Origin: CAYMKL01 sp964390805
GTDB lineage: Bacteria > Chloroflexota > Anaerolineae > VGOG01
NCBI GenBank assembly: GCA_964390805.1
Contig: CAYMKL010000044.1
Location: 1 to 45,467 of the forward strand
Length of the DNA stretch: 45,467 nucleotides
Direction: 5' to 3'
The notes under the pieces are model-generated. The model was not told the origin of the DNA, ran no database searches, and saw only the letters and a list, made by a program, of their open reading frames with translations. Below, one piece after another: positions 34,101 through 43,400 of this stretch (position 1 is the stretch's first letter; each line of letters opens with the position of its first letter). Position numbers and translations under genes: made by a program.

Positions 34101-34134
34101 GGCGGAGGAGTTGGAGGCTCAGGACTATGACTAG
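31129..34134 (+). CDS. secreted SdrD-B-domain surface protein
   Basis: 1,001 aa with a strong AAAGGAGG site. Residues 8-30 are a signal peptide (LSIVLVTAMMAFFFLRASAGQA), followed by a duplicated 15-residue stretch (RQLTG...). Residues about 100-420 begin LSAGWNTIYLEVEPTNPSPL and belong to the WN-LVS/IYLEV style of exported module also seen near the end of the first giant. Residues about 595-660 are an SdrD-B/Cna-B-like domain (GGFVFEDANQNGERDWDEMG, then SYLFEGLDPGSYTLTT). Residues 720-1001 are unrecognised, beta-rich and acidic. There is no C-terminal membrane helix or sorting motif. Likely a released or wall-associated structural protein, co-oriented with the cohesin pair and only 39 nt behind it. 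Confidence 0.82.
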   Translation: MNKHRTVKLSIVLVTAMMAFFFLRASAGQAEGARGVLRQLTGMVVPRLDRANRQLTGVAAPASDRALPATPRVVPLSGDHAAMASLASAGQVVTQTFTLSAGWNTIYLEVEPTNPSPLVGVGLLFSMGWSSQLENDLDAGTLPDALRQEFENNGIILSDRISLTKPEDDYWVISDDGETISYAVFREVENGESVLNVYSAALYEQSTIEAVFGTLACANPCLESVWKWNVPQSTMDYIIDPAEGLWDEPGWKRYFPETSLGPDGLSRGFLTDLLSLHANTGYLVKLKDDAADVELTVSGQPVVQNHLWLKGSYNLSGFPINPDAAPTVEAFFQALQSGPSPITEVRALGSDGRWGVPLSPGDVLNHSQAYLVYYDDQDPDSPDDYTAPLNIVDGVLDELQFSRGWGGGKQSLTIENLSSSSATVTVSLVDGANAAVALRYVDESTDPETQVDLRANMVEITLAAGDAERLEFVVLSTEQAGDGDALLELSSADLGTRWLMPVSAESGSLAGLWVGEVIVNDVSQARLGATNVEGGALTIELRQRDESGIRGAAELTEMVSGNTASVAMTVTLALPEPEGLVVPEVISGTAPYVGGFVFEDANQNGERDWDEMGFEGVVVTLEASGGGTALNMETAEDGSYLFEGLDPGSYTLTTNPPVGYTAAFDVTPPVDETDAPEPAPEPNMWPVEVSVDEDGVTRIAYNDGTADEDFPRYDAEDYRVEPLLNFGYARAFDASLWTGVCADRLEKLPRDLDPVVNGLLVTEVVSASLNPPPGPEVVELLGPVQYVIYVEEPGGGGEAGKGVACGEIVVGAPTRFEDGRGSQFTFRLLLRVKQHGENLRTELLPYYAIEDGPQVSSAAFSIQEPITRSGTVDFGDTSGLLDFFITIDPQDPLNPYKHKYQPDHDNLDVKFNEIDLDAVAPYLWEAPEIRRRIQLELTELPPYSGADVEELAAEVDWGGATWGGLYNEVIKGIHKNDVTVKGYFVIRHALTAEELEAQDYD
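31240..31329 (+). repeat. 45-nt tandem duplication
   Basis: CGCCAGTTGACGGGC begins at 31240 and again at 31285. The two 45-nt units differ at a handful of positions and encode RQLTGMVVPRLDRAN and RQLTGVAAPASDRAL just after the signal peptide. Confidence 0.8.
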
Positions 34135-34495
34135 TACGCGTGGGCGTAAATCCTTCCCCAGTTAGGCGTTGGGCCAGAGCGCCGGTCGAGTAGGAGCGAA
34201 GCGACGTATCGAGACCAAGCGGCTTGTGCAAGGTGCTTTCGTAGGTGGGAAACGCTTGGTTTCGATACACTTCTCCGCTGGCGCTACGAAGTTACTCAAC
34301 CGGCGCTTGCTCTGCAACTACCGAAGGATTTCCGCCGAGGTGTACTAGTGATCAGTTTCTCATGCCGGGAGCGGCGTCACGGCAGAGGGAAACGGAGTCC
34401 CGAACTTGTTCGGGGAGCGCCCTCAACAAGTTGAGAACTCCATTTACAGGGCAGCGATCAGTGATCAGTGTAACTCAAACGTGGAGGGATGAGAG
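34135..34495. other. 361-bp non-coding gap with dispersed repeats
   Basis: Contains the long inverted repeat at 34178-34307, two compact palindromes CCCGAACTTGTTCGGG and CTCAACAAGTTGAG (about 34413-34436), and a GATCAGTGATCAGTG unit near 34456. The ribosome site GGAGGGA (34483-34489) for the giant gene ends it. No clear promoter or small gene. Confidence 0.65.
34178..34307. repeat. 130-bp imperfect inverted repeat (CGGTCGAGTA...GTATCGAGACC)
   Basis: Left arm AGCGCCGGTCGAGTA and GTATCGAGACCAAGCG; right arm CGCTTGGTTTCGATAC and TACTCAACCGGCGCT. The outer 15 and inner 16 positions match with one difference each; the middles differ. It resembles the GGTTGAGTA...GTATCGAAACC palindromes I recall as dispersed in actinobacterial and Chloroflexota genomes. 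Confidence 0.8.
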
Positions 34496-37400
34496 ATGAA
34501 GACTTCCAGGATTCTGAGGATTCGATATCTCGCGGTGGTGGCGCTGGCGCTGAGCTTGACGCTGGCGAGCGCCGGCAGCACGGTGCCGGCGGCGTTGGGC
34601 TACGCAGGTGGGCCGGCTGGGATGGCAGGGCCAGGCACGGCTGTGGCAACGGCCAGGCTGCTGCCCGACGACGGGGATGGTGTGCGCCGAGATAAAGCGC
34701 CGCTCAGCCCGGAATCGGTTGGCGAAGCTGCTCTCGCCAGCAATGGCAGTACCTGGACCGTGTGCGCCAGCGGCTGCGACTATACTACTATCCAGGCGGC
34801 CATTGATGCGGCGTCCGATGGCGACACCATCAGTATCGCCGCTGGAACTTACCACGAGCACGTGATTGTGAACGAGAGCCTGACCCTGCAAGGGAGCACG
34901 ACCGGCGACACCATTGTTGACGGATCGAACAGTGGCCGCGTGTTTACCATCGAGGGCGGAAACACAGTGACTCTTGAGAATCTGACCATTACCAATGGCT
35001 GGGCTGGCGGCGGCGGTGGCATCGACAACTCCGGCACGCTGACGCTCAACAACAGCACCGTCAGCAACAACTCCGCCCTTTTCATCGGGGGCATCCATAA
35101 CTCCGGCACGCTGACGCTCAACAACAGCACCGTCAGCAATAACTTCGCCGACGACCTTGTCGGCGGCATCGACAACTCCGGCACGCTGACGCTCAACAAC
35201 AGCACCGTGAGCAATAACTCCGCCGCCCACATTCACGGCGGCATAGACAACTCCGGCACGCTGATACTCAACGACAGCACCGTCAGCGGCAACTCGGCGC
35301 CGGAGCTTGGCGGCATCAACAACTCCGGCACGATGACGGTCACCAACAGCACCGTCAGCAATAACACGTCCTCCGCCGCATCCCCCTGGGGCAAGGGCGG
35401 CGGCATCTACAACGAGGGCTCCGGTACGGTGACGCTCAGCAACAGCACCCTCTCCGGCAACTCTGCTGGTGACAGCGGCGGCGGCATCGAAAACTACGGT
35501 ACGGTGACGCTCACCAACAGCACCCTCTCCGATAACTCAGCCAGCGACAAGGGCGGAGGTATCTACAACAGCGATGGTGGCACGGTGGACGTCAGCAACA
35601 GCAACCTCTCCGGCAACAAGGCCGTGGGCGCTGTGGGAGGGGGATCGGGCGGCGCTATCTTCAGCTGGGGGGCCCTGACATTCAACAACAGCACCCTCTC
35701 CGGCAACGAAGCCAGCCTCTTTGGCGGCGGCATCTACAACGCGGGTGGCACGGTAACCGTCAGCAACAGTACCCTCTCCGGCAACGTCTCACATTGGTAC
35801 GGCGGCGGTATCTACAATAGCAACGCTGGCACGGTGGCCGTCAGCAACAGCACCGTCTCCGGCAACGAAGCCGACTCGAACGGCGGCGGCATCTACAACA
35901 ACAATGGGACCCTGACGCTAAACAACAGCACGGTGAACGGCAACGAAGCCGACCACCGTGGCGGCGGCATCTACGACCCGGCTTACGGACTTCTGCCTCC
36001 TAGGGTGAAGAATACCATCATTGCCAACAACGTTGCTCTCGCTTATCCTTCTCACAGCAACTGCTTCTTGGGCGTATTCTTGGGCGTAGACTCCCAGGGT
36101 CACAACCTGGACAGCGGCGATCGCTGCGGCTTTGACCAGGGCACCGACCTGATCAACACCGATCCCTTGCTCGGTCCACTACAAGACAACGGCGGCCCCA
36201 CCTTCACTCAGGCGCTGTTGGAAGGAAGCCCGGCCATTGATGCCGGCTATTGCAATGACATTGATGGTAACCCCGTGCTCACCGACCAGCGCGGCATGCC
36301 CCGGCCGCAGGGCAGCGGCTGCGACATCGGTGCCTTTGAGTGGCCCCTTAGAACTGATGTCATCACGGTCGAGATCACCGACGATGAATTCGGCGAGAAC
36401 GCGGCCGACTGTTCGCTGCGGGAGGCCATTCAGGTAGCCAACACCGATGACTTCTTTGGCGGCTGCCCTATCGCTGCCAACAGCATCATCATCCTGCCTG
36501 CTGGCACCTACGAACTTACGATTGCTGGCACCGACGAAGATGACAATGTCACAGGAGACCTGGACATCCTCGGTGACCTCACCATCAACGGTGCCGGAGC
36601 GGATACGACGGTCATTGACGCCCAAGGGCTAGACCGCGTGTTGCACGTTCACAGTGGCCGAACCATTGCTATGAACAATGTGACCATCACCGGAGGGCAG
36701 ACCCTCCCCGGTGGCAACGGCGGGGGTATCCACAACAACGGATCCCTGACGCTGGACAAGAGCACCGTCTGGGACAACGCCACCGGATCGGGAGGCGTTG
36801 GCGGCGGCATCTACAACGACGGAGAGCTGACGGTCAAGAGCAGCACCATCTGGGACAACACCAGCGCCACCGGTGGCGGCATCGCGACCGGCAGCACAGT
36901 GACGATCATAAACAGCACCATTTCTTCCAATGAAGCTACAGAGGGTGGCGGCATCCACAGCAGTGGTGGGAACACGTCCATTCAGTTCACCACCATTGTG
37001 TCTAACACAGGCTCATCAAGTGGCGCCAATGTCCAAAACGACGGTGGGAGTGTCGAGCTATTCGCCACGATCATCGCCGATCCCCAGCCCCAAGGAGCGT
37101 CCAACTGCGGCGGTGCGGGTCTGACGTCGGCTGGCGGCTACAATCAGATTAGTGATCTCTCATGTGACCTGCAGAACATTAGCGCAGAGGACCGACAAGA
37201 CGTCACTATTGAGCTGGCCCCCCTGGCCAATAATGGTGGCCCGACGCTGACGCACAAGCCCGCACCACGCGAAACGGTGGTGGACATCATGCCCAGGAGC
37301 GTGTGCGAAGGCCCCTTTCAGAATCTCGGTCTAGACCCCAAGGACCAACGGGGCAAGCCGCGACCCGCCTGGGGTATCCGCCAGGAGGGGGTTATTGTTG

Positions 37401-40400
37401 TTGAAGACGAGTGGAAGTGTGATGCGGGTGCCGTCGAGTTGGGGGCGGAGGAGCATTACGTCTGTGGCCCGCCACTGCTGATGGGTTGGGACGGGGGGGA
37501 GCCTGACTTCGGGGAATTCGGTTTTCGCTGTACACATACGACGGTGCACGACGCCCTCCAGGAAGCCCGGACAGGCGATACCGTCGTTGTTTCGGGCGTG
37601 GTAACCGAAACCGTGACCGTGTCCAAGACCGTCACCATTCGCGGACCGGCGATCGAGGAATCCACGCCCGGCACCCACATGGGCATCGTCCAGGCGGCTC
37701 TGGATGCGCCAGATGGCGACCAGTCGCCCGGCAGTGTGTTTACCATCATCGCAGGGCCATTGGTCACCATTGAGCACCTGAACATCCGCCACGGGGATGC
37801 GGTCCAGGGCGGAGGCATCAACAACGCCGGTGTTCTGACTCTGGAGGGCGTGAGCATCTATGCCAGCCACGCCATCACCGGGGGCGCGGTCTACAACAGT
37901 GGTACCCTGAGCGTCACCAACAGCACCATCGTCAGCAACACTGCCAGCAGCGGGGCCGGCATCTACAGTGCCAGCACGGCGACGGTGATGCACGTGACGC
38001 TGGCGGATAACGACGGAAGCAACATCCACAACGGTGGCACGGCAGGCTCGGTTGTGGTGTCCGGCACAATCCTCAGTACGCCCAGTTCGGGGGGCAGTCA
38101 GTGCTCGGGTGAGGCTGTGACGTCCGACGGCTACAACCTGGTTGACGGTGCATATTGCTTCACGGCGACTGACTTAAGCGACCCGATCGCTGACAATGTC
38201 ACCGGTGATCCCATGCTCGGTCCGTTGCGCGACAACGGCGGTCCCACCCTCACCCGGGCCATCAGCGCGGACAGCGCGGCGGTTGAGGCCGGGCCGCTTG
38301 AGGTTGACTGTGCGGTCGAGACGGACCAGCGGGGCAAGGCGCGCCCGTTCGATATGCCCGGAGGCGGCGGCGCCCGCTGCGACATCGGCGCCGTCGAGTA
38401 CGGGCCGGACACGTTGACCGTCTGCGAGAACTGTGATCCCGATCCGCAGGAGCTACGCTTCAATGACCTCCAGGAAGCCCTGGACCGCGCCATGGCCGAC
38501 GATACCATCGCCGTCGAGGCCGGTGCCTACACCGGCAACTTCATCGCCTACAAAGACGTGACGCTGCAACACGCCGGCATAGACGTGGCTACGCTCAGCC
38601 AGGACCAGCCCGTGGACGTCAGAGCCATCCTCCAGGCTTCAGAGCGCACCATCCGCGAACAGCACCGCGTGCTGACCGTAACCCAGGCGTCAGGCCTGTC
38701 GGGCACGGTGCTGACGGTGCAGGCCTACTACCCGGTGACGTCAACCGGCACCATTGCGGTAACCGGCGATGTCACAGTGACGCTTACGGGCTTGACGATG
38801 CGCCACGGGCTGAGCCGGCAGGGCGGCGGCGTCTACAACGTGGGCCACCTCACCATCATCAAGTCCACGATCTCCGAGAATGCGGCGGTGAACGAGTTGC
38901 AAGAGGGCATCACCGTGACCGTAGAAGCCCAGGGCGGCGCGATTTACAACATCGGCCAACTGACGCTGGAGCGCAGCACCATCTCCGGCAACCGGTCGGA
39001 GTTCTACGGGGGAGCGATTTACATCGAGGGCTCAGCTTCCCAGGAGGCGTCTGTGGACGTGGTTGCCAGCACGATCGCCAACAACAAGGCGGAAAAGCTC
39101 CCCCGGCAGCACGTCATCAACATCACGGATGCAGGGTTTGATCCGAGTGCACCAACGGTTGACTCTGGCGATGAGATCCAGTTCCAGGACCGCACGGCGG
39201 AGCAGCATTGGCTGGTGGTGCCGAAGGGGCAGGGCTGCACACCGGAGGGCCTGATCGAAGTGCCCCGGATGGGCGCAGGGCTATCGGAGCCACTCATCTG
39301 TTCCGTGAAAGAGGGCCAGGACCAGGTTATCGTCACCGTTAGTGACTCAGAAGATTCAGCGCTCAGCATCCAGATTGAAGTCAATGCGCTCAGCTTCACG
39401 CCGCAAGCCCATGCCATTTACGCGACTGGTAGCAGTGCTGTGACCGTCGCCCGCTCGATTGTCGTCCATAGCGCCGGGTCTGGAGCTAACTGTATGGCAC
39501 TGGGCCTGGCAATCGGGTCAGGGAAATACAACCTGGTGAGCGATTCAACCTGTAACTTGACGGATGATACGGATCTGCGGCCCGGGCAGGAAGGATACGG
39601 CGGCGTCGAGTTGGGGCCTCTGCAGGACAACAATGCCATTGACTTCGAGCAGAATACCATCAGCGGCTATACCTACTCTCATGCCCTGAAACCGGGCAGC
39701 TCAGCCATTGATTGGATTCCGACCGTTGCCTGCGGCGCGGCAAGTCAACATACGATCACTATCGCGTCGGGGAATCTGGACCTGACTATCGAGACCGGGG
39801 ACATCGTGCAGTGGACCAATACGGCCGACAGCACCGTGGCCCTGCATGACGGTGCGGCAGACGTCAACCTCATTGCTGTCCCTGCCAACGAGAACTCGCG
39901 CGAGGTGCAGTTCGCCGAGCCCGGCAGCTATCCATACCGCGTGTACGACAATGACAGCCAGGCGGAGATCGCCCACGGCACAATCGAAGTAGAGTCCCGG
40001 ACGCGCGAGATGGACCAGCGCGGCACACAACTGCCGCAGCGCGGTACGCACGACGGTACGTACAATTGCGACGTCGGTGCCTACGAGTTCCAGCCCTGGA
40101 TCGTGGCCCAGCCGCTGCCGCGACCGCCGGCGGCCGTCGGGACGCAACCACCGCGGTGGAATGTGGGGGGAGAGGAGAACACAGAAAACGTCCAGTCCTA
40201 CCATGCCGCGAGTCCCGGCACAGCGCAGGACTATGCGCTGCGGCCATCGCCCGATGACGGCGACGCCTACCTGGAGGACGAGGAGATTGTTACCATATAT
40301 TGGGAAACAGACCCAGACCCCGCGTCGCAGGTTGAGATCGCCCAGTATGGCATCATCGAGTGGCCCGACGATCCCCAGATCCACGTGTCGGGCGCGGGGG

Positions 40401-43400
40401 TCAACCTGTTGCACGACGGCATCAGCGATGGGTTCCAGGTCTCGGGCGCGCAGGCCTTCGAAGGCCTCGAGAAGGAGGACGTGACGGTACTGACCTCCGG
40501 TGTCTTCAGCCGAACGGTATCAAGTGAAGACTCATACTCCGTCCTACAGTTCGCGAAGGGCCACCAGACGAACGTGACGCTAAAGGTGCAGGTGGTGAGG
40601 ACGGTGGGCTGGAACACGCCGGGCGTCAGGGACATGCGGGCGGAACGGGCAGTCTGCGAGATCAGCAGCGAGATCCGCTACCGGGCGTTCGAGGACGACG
40701 CCGGGGATCTCCCCGGGCACGAAGACCCCGAAGGCAAGGCTGGCCAGATCCTCGACGGAGATGTCTTTGACGGTGTGCACACCGAGGGCGACCTCGCCAC
40801 GGCCCAAAACACCGTGGACGATCTCGTACCACCGGCGCACATCCAGAACACCCGCGAAGGGCCCATCATCCCCATCCTCAACACGGCGCCAACGTTTACG
40901 GACAGCAATCTGGTCAACGGAGGGCACGATCTGCGGGTGGCGTGGTACCGGCCCGACGAGCGTAACGTTGCCTGGCCGGTCAAAACCGTGGGTTACCGCT
41001 GCGAGTGGCCGGCCGACCCGCCGGAGATCGTCATCGCCAGTGAGCTGGGCTCGGAGATTGGCGGCCAGGCGATCTTGAGCCCCGATGGCTTCAGCGACGT
41101 CACGGTCTATCACCAGACCCACCCCGCACAGCCGGGCTTTAATCCAAACGACGAGCACGCGCTGCTGGCGGCGTCGAATCTGGGCAACGCGGCCCCCGCC
41201 CTGTACGCCCTGCGCACTGACTTGTGGGACCCGAAAGATAAGGAGAACACGAGCGAGCCGTACGCCCTGCTCAAATACCGCGATCCGCGCGAGGAAGACC
41301 AGATCAAGATCCAGGTCTACAAGGTTGTCCTCACCCGCGAGGCGGAGGAGATCACCGACATCACACCCGACCCCGGCACCATCACCCTCCTCGCCAGCGC
41401 GTCCGCGGCTGCTGCTGGCAATCCGCAATCCGCAATCCGCAATCTGCAACCCAATGTGACGGTGCGGGTGGGCAGCGGCGAACTACCCCCCGGCGGCGAC
41501 GTCACCGTGCCTGTCGAGGCGCTAGGCGCCCGCGACCTGATGTCGGCCACGATCAAGGTGTCGTATGGCCCGACGAAGCTCACACCGACCCGCTGTGCCA
41601 CCAACCGCCTGGACTTCGTGGAGGCACTATACAACCTCCAGGTTAGCACCGACGAGCCGCAGCAGCCTTTCCGCACGATGCACATGCGGGCCAGCCTCGA
41701 CGCCGGCACGGATGCGCAGTACGAGTGGGACTTCGGTGACGGGACAACGCGCATCGCCGGGGCCGAGGTCAGCCACGTGTACGGCGATCCGGATCCCAAC
41801 ACGCCAGATGTCACAGAGCCGTACACGTACACGATCGTGGTGACGGCCACCAACGGCCTGTTCGATCCGCTGACGGCGACCACGCAGGTTTACGTCGCCG
41901 AGGGCGAGATCCCCGGCTCCCTGGCCGACGATGAGACGACTGGCTGCCGGATCGAAACGGAGGGTGGGTTGACCCTCGAGCTCAAATCCCGGAACAAGCA
42001 CGGCCTGAGTGGGAACCTACTGCCGACCGAACTGACCTTCGAGACCGTCGGTGACCCACCGGCGACGGACACCATCACGGACCTGGATCTCACGTCCATC
42101 ACTCTCTTCGGCCCGGGGTACGAAGAGCTGAAGTTCAACATCACCGCCGGCAACCCCGTCTACGCCCCCACACCGCTGCGGGGCCTGCTCGACACTCAGC
42201 CCTGCGAGCAGACCCAGGCCAAGGACCCGGAAAAGGCAGAACCTTTCTGGAAGGACTTCAAGGACATGCTGTGGGCGCGTTCAGCGGGGGAGATGCGGGT
42301 GCTGTACTTCTACCCACTTCAGCCCGGCTTCTATCTGAACGATGACCATGCTAAGAGTCTGGGGCTCATTGATGAGGATGGCGAGTTGCTCCCGCAGGAC
42401 CAGTGGGTGGGCCAGTGTATCCCCTGGATGGACAAGCTTGAGGATGTCCCGACAGAAACGGTTGGTCAGTTAGTTCCTCGCACCATCACCACCGACGCCG
42501 ACGGTGCCCGGTCGGTCTACGCGGCGGACGTGGATGGTGACGGCGACCTGGACGTCCTTTCCGCCTCTTTCGACGACGACAAGATCGCGTGGTACGAAAA
42601 CATATTTGGCGACGGCGCCTTCGGTCCAGGACAGGACATTGCTACCGATGCCGACGGCGCCAGATCGGTGTACGCGGCCGACGTGGATGGCGACGGCGAC
42701 CTGGATGTCCTGTCTGCCTCGGAGAACGACGATAAGATCGCGTGGTACGAAAACAGGGGCGGCGAAGGCTTCGCCTGGGCCGAACACATCATCTCCACCG
42801 ACGCTGACGGCGCCCAGTCGGTATATGCAGAGGATGTAGACAAGGACGGCGACGTGGACGTCCTCTCTGCCTCTTTCGACGACGACAAGATCGCGTGGTA
42901 CGAGAATGACGGGACACCAGCAAATGGCGGCTGGATCGAACACATCATTGTGGGAATACCGGATGGTAATCTGGCCTTGCTGTTGCCTTTCGACGAACCG
43001 GCGGGCGCCACCCAGTTCGATGACAAATCGGGGCACGGGCGGAATGCGAGCTGTTCTTCCCCTAGTTGCCCCACTGCGGGCATTGATGGAGCACGCGGGA
43101 AGGCTCTCCAGTTTGACGGAGCGGATGACTACGTAGAAGTGCCCCACAGCGATGGCCTGAACCCTGATACTGGACTGACCCTGGCCGCGTGGGTGAAGCT
43201 GGCAGATCCGATACCCGCCCAGGTGATAATTGCCAAGTCGGCTCTTCTCGATGGATACGTGCTAGTAGTAGAGGGCGGCAAGATGTCCGCCACCGCGGTC
43301 GGTGGCCAGTGGGGCACGATTCCGGCCGATACCTGGACACACCTGGCCGTAACCTGGCAGGGCGTCCAGGTGATCGGCTACGTCAACGGGCAAGAGGTGG

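Noticed and set aside
39690..40000. Copper-binding plastocyanin-like protein
   Set aside because: The fold motif is present, but the Cys and paired His/Met ligands are missing.
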